Below the pieces are notes generated by a model, which was not told where the DNA came from, did no database searches, and saw nothing but the letters and a program-made list of their open reading frames with translations. A stretch of DNA of 64,000 nt from Streptomyces fodineus (GTDB taxonomy: Bacteria > Actinomycetota > Actinomycetes > Streptomycetales > Streptomycetaceae): the NCBI RefSeq assembly GCF_001735805.1, contig NZ_CP017248.1:8680001-8744000 (forward strand), read 5' to 3'. Both the position numbers and the translations under genes were made by a program. This document shows, in pieces, positions 49,250-58,871 of the stretch. How positions within the stretch are numbered: the stretch's first letter is position 1; each line of letters begins with the position of its first letter.

Positions 49250-52200
49250 ATGGTCACCGTGCAGCCAGTCCTCGGCACCACCGACGACACCACCGTCTCG
49301 ATGAACAACCTGCGCACCGGCTGGGACGCCGACCAGCCGGGCCTGACACCCGAGAAGGTGAGCGCCGCCGACTTCGGGCGGCTGTTCACCACCAGCGTCG
49401 ACGGCCAGGTCTACGCCCAGCCTCTCGTGGTCGGCACCACCGTGGTCGTCGCCACGGAGACCAACTCCGTCTACGGCATCCACGGCGTCACCGGCGCGAT
49501 CCAGTGGCACCGCGCGCTCGGCCGGCCCTTCCCCTTCGATGCGGTCCCCGACTGCAAGGACCTCAAACCCACCGTCGGCATCACCAGCACACCGGTCTAC
49601 GACCCCTCGACCGGCCTGGTCCATCTCACCACCAAGGTCAACGACGGGCCCGACCCCACGCATCCGCACTGGTACCTGCACGCACTCGACCTTGCCACCG
49701 GCGCCGACCACCCCGGCTGGCCGGTGACGATACAGGGCGCGCCCGCGAACAACCCGGCGAACTCCTTCGACCCGTACGCCGCCCACCAGCGCCCGGGGCT
49801 GCTCCTGCTGGACGGGGAGGTCTTCGCCGGCTTCGGCTCCCACTGCGACCAGGGAACCTACGTCGGCTACGTGGTCGGCGTGCACACCACCACCCGGGCC
49901 ATCCGGATGTGGGCGACCGAGGACTCCACCAGCGGTGCGGAAGCCGGCGTGTGGATGAGTGGTGGCGGCCTGGTCTCCGACGGTCCCGGCAGGATCTTCT
50001 TCTCCACCGGCAACGGCATCTCACCGGCTCCCGGTCCGGGCCACCCCGCCCCCGGTCACCTGGCCGAGTCGGTGGTCCGTCTCGCCACCGCCGGCACGGG
50101 GCCCCTCACCGCACAGGACTTCTTCAGCCCCAGCGACGCCGACAACCTCGACGCGATCGACCAGGATCTGGGCTCGGGGGGCCCGGTCGCGCTGCCCTCC
50201 CCGCCCTTCACCAGCGCTGACCACCCCCACCTCATGGTCCACATCGGCAAGGACGGCCGGGTGTTCCTCCTGGACCGCGACGACCTCGGCGGTCGCGCTC
50301 AAGGCCCCGGCGGGACCGACCACGTGCTCGGTGTCACCGGCCCCTTCAAGGGCGTCTGGGGCCACCCGGCGGTCTGGGGTGGCGGCGGCGGCCACGTCTA
50401 CGTCGCCGAGAACGACGGCCAGCTACGTGCCTACGCTTTCGGGCTGTCCGACCTCGATCAGCCTGAACTCACCTCCGTGGGGGCCAGCAGCGCCGGCATC
50501 GGTCACTACCCGGGCTCACCCGTCGTGACCTCGACGGGCACCGTTCCCGGCTCCGCACTGGTCTGGGTCATCTGCCCCGGCGGACCGCTGGACGACAACT
50601 CGCTGTGCACCAACGCGACGCTGCGCGCGTACGACGCCGAGCCGGCAGGCGGCGTCCTTCGGCTGCGCTGGTCCGCGCCGATCGGCAACTCCACCAAGTT
50701 CTCCGTGCCTGCCGTCAGCGGTGGCCGCGTCTACGTCGGTACCGGGGACGGCAAGCTGATCGCTTTCGGCCGGCCGTCCGGATCCCCGCTCACCGGCGGC
50801 TTCGTCGATCTGGGCAGCGTCGGCGTGGGCAGCAGCGGGCAGGCCACCGCCACCGTGACCGCCTCGGACACGGTGACCGTGACGGCGGTGACCACCGACC
50901 CGCCGTTCTCCCTGCCCACGCCGCCTCAGCTGCCGACCACCCTGCCCCCCGCCGAGCAGCTCGCCGTACCGGTGTCCTTCACCCCCACCGGCCCGGGCGG
51001 GGCGGTCGGCTCCCTCGGCTTCTCGGTGACCGTCGGTGGAACCGCCGAAACCGTCGGTCTGGGGGTGTTCGGCAACGGCACCAAGCCCGGGTTCAGCGCG
51101 TCTCCCTCCGTGGTCAAGTTCGACCTCGCCGACGCGCTGAACGTCGGTGACCGTATGACCCTCGGTGTGCTCATCACCAACACCGGCACCACCGCCGACA
51201 CGATCAGCACCACCCGTGTACCTGCGGCACCGTTCCACACGGGTGATCCGCCCCAAGCGATCCTGCTGCAGCCGGGCGCGTCCGTCGCTATCGCGGTCAC
51301 CTACGCCCCCACCGCCCCCAGCCCGCCCGCCGGCGACGCGGACCGTCTCACCATCACCGGCGCCAGTGGGCTGTCGGTCACCGTGCCGCTCCACGGGAGA
51401 GCCGTCGTCGGAGACCGGAAAATCTCGGTCACCCCCTTGATCCTGGACTTCGGACAGGTCCCGGTCGGCGGCTCACGCACCCTCGGCTTCCACGTCAAGA
51501 ACAGCGGCACTCTCACTCTCACCCTCACCCTGGCCAAGGCGCCCACCCCGCCCTTCGACGATCCTCACCCCCTTGCCGAGGGCCAGCAGTTGGGGCCCCA
51601 GAGCGACCTCCACCCGGCCGTGGTGTTCGCACCCACCGCCACCGGACCGGCCAAGGGCCAATACACCATCGACAGCGACAGCAAACACCCCAAAGGCAAG
51701 CAGATCGTCAACTTCACCGGCACCGGCGTCCAGGGCGGGGCCGTTCCGGGCCCGGCCAAGGACTCCTGGTCCTTCAACGGCAGCGCCGCCCTCTCCGGCG
51801 CCGACCTGATGCTCACTCGGGCGGCTCCGAACGAGACCGGATCCGCCCTCCACACCGTGGCGGTGCCCACGGGCAAGCTGCGGGCCGAGTTCACCGTGGA
51901 GATCAGCGGCGGCACGGGCGCCGACGGACTCGCCTTCGTCCTGCTCGATCCCACCGCGACGCCGCAAGTGCTGGGCGTGGGAGGCGGTGGCCTGGGGTAT
52001 TCCGGTCTACCCGGAATCGCCGTCACGCTCGACACACACAAGAACACAAACGATCCCTCCGCGAACTTCCTCGCGATCGCCACCGGCGGCAGCGGCGACG
52101 CCCTCACCTACGCCTCCACCGCCACGGGGATCCCGGATCTGCGCACCGGTACCCACGACGTGCAAGTCACTGTGGCCCACGGCCACCTCCAGGTCGACCT

Positions 52201-52324
52201 GGACCACAAGCGGGTGCTGGACACCCCCCTCACGGTGCCGACACCGGCGCTGGTCGGCTTCACAGCAGCCACGGCCGCACTGACCGACGTCCACCTCGTC
52301 CGGAACGTCGCAATCACCTACTGA
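49250..52324 (+). CDS. PQQ-like beta-propeller, ASH and lectin-domain fusion protein
   Basis: 1024 residues. Residues 1-500 form a PQQ-type propeller (NNLRTGWDADQPGLTPEKVS, then DGQVYAQPLVVGTTVVVATE; blades continue to FSVPAVSGGRVYVGTGDG). Three ASH/choice-of-anchor-D Ig-like domains follow (about 505-610, 610-720, 720-830; e.g. VTPLILDFGQVPVGGSRTLG). Residues 835-1024 resemble a legume-type lectin fold (SFNGSAALSGADLMLTRAAP; GADGLAFVLLDP). ATG 49250 with GAGG upstream, 75 bases after pqqE. No signal peptide although all domains are typical of exported proteins. It is the natural candidate for a PQQ-dependent enzyme of this cluster, but catalytic Asp/Glu of quinoprotein dehydrogenases are not identifiable by eye. 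Confidence 0.8.
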   Translation: MVTVQPVLGTTDDTTVSMNNLRTGWDADQPGLTPEKVSAADFGRLFTTSVDGQVYAQPLVVGTTVVVATETNSVYGIHGVTGAIQWHRALGRPFPFDAVPDCKDLKPTVGITSTPVYDPSTGLVHLTTKVNDGPDPTHPHWYLHALDLATGADHPGWPVTIQGAPANNPANSFDPYAAHQRPGLLLLDGEVFAGFGSHCDQGTYVGYVVGVHTTTRAIRMWATEDSTSGAEAGVWMSGGGLVSDGPGRIFFSTGNGISPAPGPGHPAPGHLAESVVRLATAGTGPLTAQDFFSPSDADNLDAIDQDLGSGGPVALPSPPFTSADHPHLMVHIGKDGRVFLLDRDDLGGRAQGPGGTDHVLGVTGPFKGVWGHPAVWGGGGGHVYVAENDGQLRAYAFGLSDLDQPELTSVGASSAGIGHYPGSPVVTSTGTVPGSALVWVICPGGPLDDNSLCTNATLRAYDAEPAGGVLRLRWSAPIGNSTKFSVPAVSGGRVYVGTGDGKLIAFGRPSGSPLTGGFVDLGSVGVGSSGQATATVTASDTVTVTAVTTDPPFSLPTPPQLPTTLPPAEQLAVPVSFTPTGPGGAVGSLGFSVTVGGTAETVGLGVFGNGTKPGFSASPSVVKFDLADALNVGDRMTLGVLITNTGTTADTISTTRVPAAPFHTGDPPQAILLQPGASVAIAVTYAPTAPSPPAGDADRLTITGASGLSVTVPLHGRAVVGDRKISVTPLILDFGQVPVGGSRTLGFHVKNSGTLTLTLTLAKAPTPPFDDPHPLAEGQQLGPQSDLHPAVVFAPTATGPAKGQYTIDSDSKHPKGKQIVNFTGTGVQGGAVPGPAKDSWSFNGSAALSGADLMLTRAAPNETGSALHTVAVPTGKLRAEFTVEISGGTGADGLAFVLLDPTATPQVLGVGGGGLGYSGLPGIAVTLDTHKNTNDPSANFLAIATGGSGDALTYASTATGIPDLRTGTHDVQVTVAHGHLQVDLDHKRVLDTPLTVPTPALVGFTAATAALTDVHLVRNVAITY

Positions 52325-52615
52325 GCCATGCGAGTTGCTCAGCGGGTGCTCGTCGGCGGCGACGGCGGGCATGGTGCCGGGCGTGGGGAGACGGGCCGCG
52401 GGCAGCTCCGGCGGCGAGCGAGAGGCGCCAGGAGCCGCCTTCGGTGACGCGGTAGTCGACGGCAGCGGGCTCGTGCGGCCAGGAGCCCGCCACCAGAGAC
52501 GCAGGCAGTGCGGTCCGGAGTGGCCGGACGGGTGAACGACCGGGCCGTGAAGCGCCGACCACAGCCGAAGGTGGCAGACATCCAGGCAGGGATTCCGAGA
52601 GGAAAGGATCGCGCT

Positions 52616-53209
52616 GTGCGCCGAGCACTGATCGTCGTCGATGTGCAGAAAGACTTCTGCGAGGGCGGGAGCATCCCGGTGAAGGGCGGCGCCGACCGTG
52701 CCCGCGCCATCGCCGAGATGGTCCAGCGCTCCGCCGGCAGCGAGTACGCGCACATCGTCGCCACCCGCGACCACCACATCGATCCGGGGGGCCACTTCTC
52801 CGACCACCCGGACTTCCAGAACTCCTTCCCCGTGCACTGTGTCGCCGGCAGCGACGGAAGCGACTTCCACCCCACCTTCGCGTCGACCGCCACCTCCGGG
52901 GCCGTAGACGAGGTCTTCTACAAGGGCGCGCACTCCGCCTCGAAGAGCGGCTTCGAAGGCTCGGCCGAGGACGGCACCTCCCTGGCCGACTGGCTTCGCG
53001 CACGCGAGGTCAGCGACCTCGACGTCGTCGGTATCGCCACCGACCACTGCGTGAAGGCCACCGCTTTGGACGGAGCGACAGCCGGCTTTGCCGTACGCGT
53101 CCTCCTTGACTACACCGCCGGCGTCGCCGCCGACACCACTGACAAGGCCATCGATGAACTGCGCGGGGCGGGCGTCGCACTGACCGGCGAACCCGTCGTC
53201 CTTGGCTGA
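52616..53209 (+). CDS. pncA: Nicotinamidase (isochorismatase-like hydrolase)
   Basis: 197 residues. LIVVDVQKDFCEGGSIPVKG (Asp 9 region) at the start, ATRDHHIDPGGHFSDHP with metal-binding D-x-H residues and IATDHCVKATALDGA with the nucleophilic Cys are the PncA triad and metal site. Hydrolyses nicotinamide to nicotinate in the NAD salvage pathway. GTG 52616 with GGAAAGGA upstream. Alone in the plus direction, 290 bases after the propeller gene; probably not functionally tied to the quinone cluster. Confidence 0.92.
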   Translation: MRRALIVVDVQKDFCEGGSIPVKGGADRARAIAEMVQRSAGSEYAHIVATRDHHIDPGGHFSDHPDFQNSFPVHCVAGSDGSDFHPTFASTATSGAVDEVFYKGAHSASKSGFEGSAEDGTSLADWLRAREVSDLDVVGIATDHCVKATALDGATAGFAVRVLLDYTAGVAADTTDKAIDELRGAGVALTGEPVVLG

Positions 53210-53295
53210 TCCCCTTCCGGGGCCGTGGCCAGGCGTGCGAGCACTGCTGTACCCGGGGGCACTGCTCGACGCCGGATCGGCATGGCGCGCGGTCA

Positions 53296-53625
53296 GCGAC
53301 CTCAGCACGAGCTTCCCGCGCGCGTAACCGCCCTCGCTGACGCCGCGCGCCTCCGCGATCTCGCCGAGCGCGTGGACCGCGCGGCCGGTGTCGCCACGGC
53401 TGAGCGTCACCCCGTGCTCGTGCGTGCCACTGTAGTCGGTGACCGTCACGACGTGCTCCGGGCCGTCGGCGAGCTCGATGAGCTCGGGCAGCGTCCCGCT
53501 CCCGGCGACGTCGAGCGCCGCGGCGACGCCGTCGGGCGCGAGTGCGCGAACCCGCTCGACGAGGCCCTCACCGTGGGCGACGGGCTCGGCCCCCAGCGAG
53601 CACTCCGGCGGAGGGCTCAGCCCCT
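53296..53625 (-). pseudogene. MDR oxidoreductase C-terminal remnant
   Basis: Minus-strand translation GLVERVRALAPDGVAAALDV, then AGSGTLPELIELADGPEHVV and GGYARGKLVL, is the C-terminal half of an MDR reductase. About 20 residues before GGYARGKLVL are missing and the frame does not stop where the family ends. No N-terminal half exists. Confidence 0.55.
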
Positions 53626-54148
53626 CTTTGCGTGACCGATGAAGAGCCGCGCCGACACGGTCGACGGCGGTGTCGACGCGACCCGGTCTTCTCGCCCCGC
53701 GTAACCCCTGCACGCGGCTTCGCAGGTCACAGAGGAGGATTGTTCGTCCAGGGGATTGCAGGACGATTTCGGCCGCGTGATGCCGGAACCCGTGAGGGAT
53801 GCGGGCGCACGCCACGCCACGCCTCGCCTGCGTCGCCGTCACTCGCGCGCCGTCGACTGGACCTCCCGTGGATCGAGAATCGTCCGGCGTAGTGACGGCG
53901 GTGGTGAGCATCCCGGGGGCGTTGGGCAGCTGCGGGCCCGGCCAGGACCGAGAAAAGTCACGCACCACTCTTGACGCTCGGCAGGCCGCACGAGTCTCAT
54001 AGTGCGCTGTTGGATCCCGTTTGTTTCTGATCGATCTCGTGCCTTTGTGGCTGAGCTCCGATGGCCGCTGCTCTCTCCCCCAGGAGTCGTTATGCAGCCT
54101 TCCTCCGGTTCCTCTGCTCGCGGCCTCGGCCGCCGCAGCCTGCCGCAC

Positions 54149-54294
54149 GATCTGACCGAGGTCGCGCGCGTCGACGGCGTCTCGATGCGGCGGCAGTGCC
54201 GGCAGACCACGCTACGGCTCTGCAAGCCGGCGATGGCGGCCCTGCTGTCGGTCTGGATCATCCTGCCCCTGATCGTGTACTTCGCGCCTCAGGG
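54149..54294 (+). pseudogene. Carbohydrate ABC permease fragment
   Basis: DLTEVARVDGVSMRRQCRQT, then LRLCKPAMAALLSVWIILPL, resembles the EAA loop (E-A-A-x-I-D-G-A-s) and following helix of MalG-type permeases. The usual EAA has become E-V-A-R-V-D-G. No other part remains. It sits just before a GH27 gene, where sugar transport genes are expected. The remainder of 53626-54319 holds no gene. Confidence 0.4.
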
Positions 54295-54319
54295 CTCCAC
54301 CCGCACTCGAAGGAGCACC

Positions 54320-55948
54320 ATGTTCACCCCACGCTCAAGACGAAGAGTTCTGCCCTCTCTCCTCGGCACGCTGCTCGTCGTGGCCGGCATCCCAGCCGTC
54401 ACTGTGGCGACGCAGTTACCGGCCCACGCGCTGGACGACGGCCTGGCGCTGACTCCGCCGATGGGCTTCAACAACTGGAACTCCACCCACTGCCGCGACG
54501 AGTTCAACGAGTCGATGGTGAAGGGCATCGCCGACCTGTTCGTCGAGAAGGGCCTCAAGGAGACCGGCTACCAGTACGTCAACATCGACGACTGCTGGGC
54601 GCTGCCGCAACGCGACGCCGACGGAAAGCTGGTGCCCGACCCCAAGCGTTTTCCGAACGGGATCAAGGCCGTTGCCGACTACGTCCACTCCAAGGGCCTC
54701 AAGTTCGGCATCTACACCTCGGCCGGCACGAAGACGTGCAACAGCGCGGGCTTCCCGGGCGGGCTGGATCACGAGGATTCCGACGCCCAGCAGTTCGCCG
54801 ACTGGGGCGTGGACTACCTCAAGTACGACAACTGCAACAACCAGGGCGTGGACGCCAAGGAGCGCTACAGCAAGATGCGCGACGCCCTGAAGAAGACGGG
54901 CCGCCGCATCGTCTTCAGCATCTGCGAATGGGGGGAGAACAAGCCCTGGGAGTGGGCCAAGGACGTCGGCCACCTGTGGCGGACGACGGCCGACATCAGC
55001 GACAGCTGGAACTCGATGCTGTCCAACGCGAAGCAGAACCTGCCGCTCGCCCCGTACGCCGGACCTGGGCACTGGAACGACCCGGACATGCTGGAAGTGG
55101 GCAACGGCGGCATGACGGACACCGAGTACCGTGCCCACTTCTCCTTGTGGTCGATCATGGCGGCGCCCCTGCTGATCGGCTCCGACCTGCGCAACGCCAC
55201 CCCCGCGACCTTCACGATTCTCCGCAACAAGGACGTCATCGCGGTCGACCAGGACCCGCTGGGCCGACAGGGCCGACTGGTGTCCTCTTCGGGCGGGATG
55301 TACGTCATCGCCAAGCCGCTGTCGAACGGGGACGTCGCCGTCGTCCTGTTCAACGAGAACAGCAGTAGGGCGACCGTATCGACCACGGCTTCCGCGGCGG
55401 GAGCTGCGGCCTCGTCCTCGTACCGGCTGACGAACCTGTGGTCCAAGACCGTCACATCGACGAGCGGGACGATCCAGGCCTCGGTACCGGGGCACGGCGC
55501 CGTGATGTACCGGTTGGCGGCAGGCTCCGGCACGAGTGCCGGCTCCACGGGCGACCTGGTCGGCGCGTCCTCCGACCGCTGTCTGGACGTCGAGGGCGGC
55601 CAGACGGTCCCCGGCACCAAGGTGGAGATCTGGGACTGCAACAACGGCAGCAACCAGCGCTGGACCCCGACCGCGGCCGGCGAACTACGTGTCTACGACG
55701 GCACCCAGTGCCTGGACGCCGACCACAACCAGACCACACCAGGCACCAAGGTCCAGCTGTATCCGTGCAACGGTGGCGCCAACCAGAAGTGGCTCCTGAA
55801 TCCCGACGGCACCATCACCGGTGTCCAGTCCGGCATCTGCCTCGATGTGACCCACGGTGACGTACCCGACGGCAACCGCAACGGCACCCAGGTCCAGCTG
55901 TGGACCTGCAACGGCGGCGCCAACCAGCAGTGGGCCCTGCGCCGCTGA
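54320..55948 (+). CDS. Secreted GH27 alpha-galactosidase with CBM13
   Basis: 542 residues. Signal peptide 1-40 (RRRVLPSLLGTLLVVAGIPA ... AHA). GH27 core: LALTPPMGFNNWNSTHCRDE (about 45-64), KYDNCNNQGVD with the nucleophile Asp (about 174) and RTTADISDSWNS with the acid/base Asp (about 225). A ricin-type CBM13 occupies about 413-542 with repeated Q-x-W motifs (NQRW, NQKW, NQQW). Releases alpha-galactose (or beta-L-arabinopyranose in some relatives) outside the cell. ATG 54320 with GAAGGAG upstream. Followed by a GH59 gene in the same direction. Confidence 0.93.
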   Translation: MFTPRSRRRVLPSLLGTLLVVAGIPAVTVATQLPAHALDDGLALTPPMGFNNWNSTHCRDEFNESMVKGIADLFVEKGLKETGYQYVNIDDCWALPQRDADGKLVPDPKRFPNGIKAVADYVHSKGLKFGIYTSAGTKTCNSAGFPGGLDHEDSDAQQFADWGVDYLKYDNCNNQGVDAKERYSKMRDALKKTGRRIVFSICEWGENKPWEWAKDVGHLWRTTADISDSWNSMLSNAKQNLPLAPYAGPGHWNDPDMLEVGNGGMTDTEYRAHFSLWSIMAAPLLIGSDLRNATPATFTILRNKDVIAVDQDPLGRQGRLVSSSGGMYVIAKPLSNGDVAVVLFNENSSRATVSTTASAAGAAASSSYRLTNLWSKTVTSTSGTIQASVPGHGAVMYRLAAGSGTSAGSTGDLVGASSDRCLDVEGGQTVPGTKVEIWDCNNGSNQRWTPTAAGELRVYDGTQCLDADHNQTTPGTKVQLYPCNGGANQKWLLNPDGTITGVQSGICLDVTHGDVPDGNRNGTQVQLWTCNGGANQQWALRR

Positions 55949-56009
55949 CCCTGACCCACCTGTCGGCCCGACGCCCCTCTCCCACGGGACGGCCGGTCCT
56001 CCCCAACTC

Positions 56010-56123
56010 CTCACCGTCCAGGGCCTCCTCGGCACGGCGCACCAGGACGGACTCACGCCGGCCGAGCGACGGGAGGTGTTCTCCGGCACCGCGGCGCGCA
56101 CGTACGGCCTCCACCTGCCCTGA
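56010..56123 (+). pseudogene. Amidohydrolase C-terminal scrap
   Basis: LLTVQGLLGTAHQDGLTPAE then RREVFSGTAARTYGLHLP and a stop matches the end of amidohydrolase 2 family proteins (E-R-x-x-I-x-x-G-T-A-A-R-x-Y-G-L). The rest of 55949-56270 is featureless. Confidence 0.45.
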
Positions 56124-56270
56124 CGTCTCACTCAGCCATGCGGCCGCGGATCCGGCTCATCCCAAGCTCCCCCCACCCCCTGACCGGCCACACCCGCGCG
56201 CGAACTCGCGGTGTGCCGCCACCCGGTGGTGCATCGACCGGAAATCGCCCCCTCAGGAAGGACGATCCTG

Positions 56271-58796
56271 ATGCATACCAGAACGCATCCACATCCCGCC
56301 CGCATACGGGAGCGACGTCTGCGGACTGCGGCCCTCGCCGTCGTCGCGCTGTGCCTGGCGCTGGTCACGGGCATGACGCCCGCCCGCGCCCACGCCGCGA
56401 CCGCAACCACCTCGATCACCGTCGACGGGAATTCGCCCGGCCGTACCTTCGACGGCGTCGGAGCCATCAGCGGTGGCGGCGGCAACTCCCGTCTTCTCAT
56501 CGACTACCCCGAGCCGCAGCGCAGCCAGATCCTCGACTACCTCTTCAAGCCCGGCTACGGCGCTTCCCTGCAGATTCTCAAGGTGGAGATCGGCGGTGAC
56601 ACCAACTCCACCGACGGTGCCGAGTCCAGCATCGAGCACTCACCCGGCAACATCGACTGCAACGCCGGCAACGGCTACGAGTGGTGGCTGATGCAACAGG
56701 CCAAACTGCGCAACCCGAAGATCAAGCTGTACGCCCTCGCGTGGGGCGCCCCGGGCTTCCTCGGCGGCCACAACTTCTGGTCCACCAGCTCACCGTCGAC
56801 CGTGGACTACCTGATGAGCTGGCTCGACTGCGCCAAGCAGAACAACTTCACCATCGACTACCTCGGCGGCTGGAACGAGAGGTACGACAGCGGACAGAGC
56901 CCCGCCTGGTACGAGGCCCTGCACGCTGCCCTCGCGAAGAAGGGCTATCCCACGAAGATCGTGGGCGCCGACAACGACTGGGCGATCGCCGACGACATCG
57001 TGAGCCGGCCCGCGCTGGCGTCGTCCGTGGACATCATCGGCGCGCACTACACCTGCGGCTACCGATCCGATCAGAAGAACTGCTCCAGCTCGGGCAACGC
57101 ACAAGCGTCGGGTAAGCAGCTGTGGTCGAGCGAGAACGGCTCGGACGACGCGGACGCCGGCGCCACGGCGATGGCCCGTGGCATCAACCGCGGATACCTG
57201 GACGCCAAGACGACCGCCTACATCAACTGGCCACTCGTCGCCTCGATCACCCCCAACCTCGACTACAACGGAGTGGGCCTGATCCAGGCCAACCAGCCCT
57301 GGTCCGGGGCGTACAACGTCGGCCGCAGCGCGTGGGTCATGGCTCAGACCAGCCAGTTCACCTCCCCGGGGTGGAAGTACCTGGACACCGCAGGCGGTTA
57401 TGTCGGCGGCGACCGGGCCAACGGCAGCTACGTCAGCTACGCGGCCCCGGACAAATCGGCCTGGAGTACGGTCGTCGAGACCATGGATGCCACCGCCGAC
57501 CAGACCGTCACCCTGAAGGTCGCCGGCGGTCTGCCCGGCGGCACCCTGCACGTGTGGACCACGGACCTGACCACCGACCACCCGAGCATGGTGGCCGCAC
57601 CGGACCTGACGGCCTCCGGCGGAACCTACCAGCTCACCGTGCAGCCCAAGCACGTCTATACCGTCACCACCACGACCGGGCAGGCGCCCGGCACCGCCAC
57701 GGGCCCGCAGCGCTCGCTGTTCAAGCTTCCCTACGCCGACTCCTTCGCCGGCTACGCCACGGGCAGCGAGGCGAAGTACCTCGCCGCCATGAACGGCGCC
57801 TTCGAGGCGGTGCCCTGCGGCGGCGGACGCGGCGGCCAGTGCCTGCGCCAGATGACCACCACCTCACCGATCCAGTGGACCGGCGAATCCAAGAACCAGC
57901 CCTACACGACGATGGGCGACGTCAACTGGTCCGACTACACCGTCTCCACGGATGTCCTTCTGGAGCAGTCCAGAGGCGGAGCCGACCTGCTGGGCCGCGT
58001 CGGCTGGCAGAACAAGAACAACAACGGTCTCAACGCCTACCACCTGACCCTGGACACCGCGGGCAACTGGTCACTGCAGAAGACCGACCAGTCATGGAAC
58101 TTCACCACACTCAAGGACGCGAGCGGCAAGGACGCCGGCGGCAAGCTCGCCACCGCACCGGGCACCAACACCTGGCACAAGCTCTCGCTCACCTTCCAGG
58201 GCAGCACCATCATCGCGAAGATCGACGGCACCCAGGTCGCCGACGTCCCCGACAACAGCTACGGCGCCGGACAGGTCGGGCTCGGCACCGTGTGGGACTC
58301 CACCAGCCACGGCTACTACGGGGTCCAGTACTCCAACCTGTCCATCACGCCCGGCACGGCACCGAACCTGAACGGGACGTACACCCTCGTCAACGCCAGG
58401 AGTCACATGCTGCTCGACGCCTACGGCGAGGGCACCACGGACGGGACGCCGATCATCCAGTACCCGGCCACCCACGGCACGAACCAGCAGTGGACGCTGA
58501 CCGCCAATGCCGACGGCTACTACACCATCACCGGCGTCGGCAGCACCAAGGCCCTGGACGTCGACAAAGGCACCACGTTGCCCGGAACCCAGCTCCAGCT
58601 GTGGAAACCCAACGGCGGCACCAACCAGCAATGGGCCATCACCCCCTCGGACAACGGCACCTACACCATCGAATCCCGCAACAGCGGCCACCTGGTCGAT
58701 GTCTCCGGCGCCTCAACGACCGAGAAGGCCCCGGTCATCCAATGGAACCCGAACGGAGGCACCAACCAGCAGTGGCAACTGGTGAAGGCCGGGTGA
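56271..58796 (+). CDS. Secreted GH59 galactocerebrosidase-like enzyme with CBM13
   Basis: 841 residues. Signal peptide 1-42 (ALAVVALCLALVTGMTPARA HA). GH59 core: FDGVGAISGGGGNSRLLIDY (about 60-79), IDYLGGWNERYDS with the acid/base Glu (about 204) and GKQLWSSENGSDD with the nucleophile Glu (about 288), as in human GALC; a lectin-like domain follows to about 700, then a CBM13 with three NQQW motifs. Hydrolyses beta-galactosides of galactolipids or arabinogalactan-like glycans. ATG 56271 with AGGAAGG upstream. Transcribed after the GH27 gene; both may attack the same galactosylated substrate. Ends in a strong terminator. Confidence 0.92.
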   Translation: MHTRTHPHPARIRERRLRTAALAVVALCLALVTGMTPARAHAATATTSITVDGNSPGRTFDGVGAISGGGGNSRLLIDYPEPQRSQILDYLFKPGYGASLQILKVEIGGDTNSTDGAESSIEHSPGNIDCNAGNGYEWWLMQQAKLRNPKIKLYALAWGAPGFLGGHNFWSTSSPSTVDYLMSWLDCAKQNNFTIDYLGGWNERYDSGQSPAWYEALHAALAKKGYPTKIVGADNDWAIADDIVSRPALASSVDIIGAHYTCGYRSDQKNCSSSGNAQASGKQLWSSENGSDDADAGATAMARGINRGYLDAKTTAYINWPLVASITPNLDYNGVGLIQANQPWSGAYNVGRSAWVMAQTSQFTSPGWKYLDTAGGYVGGDRANGSYVSYAAPDKSAWSTVVETMDATADQTVTLKVAGGLPGGTLHVWTTDLTTDHPSMVAAPDLTASGGTYQLTVQPKHVYTVTTTTGQAPGTATGPQRSLFKLPYADSFAGYATGSEAKYLAAMNGAFEAVPCGGGRGGQCLRQMTTTSPIQWTGESKNQPYTTMGDVNWSDYTVSTDVLLEQSRGGADLLGRVGWQNKNNNGLNAYHLTLDTAGNWSLQKTDQSWNFTTLKDASGKDAGGKLATAPGTNTWHKLSLTFQGSTIIAKIDGTQVADVPDNSYGAGQVGLGTVWDSTSHGYYGVQYSNLSITPGTAPNLNGTYTLVNARSHMLLDAYGEGTTDGTPIIQYPATHGTNQQWTLTANADGYYTITGVGSTKALDVDKGTTLPGTQLQLWKPNGGTNQQWAITPSDNGTYTIESRNSGHLVDVSGASTTEKAPVIQWNPNGGTNQQWQLVKAG

Positions 58797-58815
58797 CCGG
58801 GCAACAGTGACGGCC

Positions 58816-58871
58816 CGCCAACCGCCGGGTTCCCCACCCCGCAGCGGAAACAGGGAACTCGGCGGTTGGCG
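58816..58871 (+). terminator. Strong intrinsic-type hairpin
   Basis: CGCCAACCGCCGGGTTCCC pairs with GGGAACTCGGCGGTTGGCG (one mismatch) across an 18-base loop, 20 bases after the GH59 stop. Beyond it (to 59097) only the AT-rich patch 59039-59084 stands out. Confidence 0.8.

Noticed and set aside
52007..54148. Long minus-strand open frame (713 codons) opposite the nicotinamidase
   Set aside because: Antisense shadow except for the MDR remnant 53296-53625.
54149..54294. LacI-type helix-turn-helix (VARVDGVS)
   Set aside because: The following LCKPAMAALL helix fits a MalG-type permease EAA loop better; LacI would need a start and a longer HTH.
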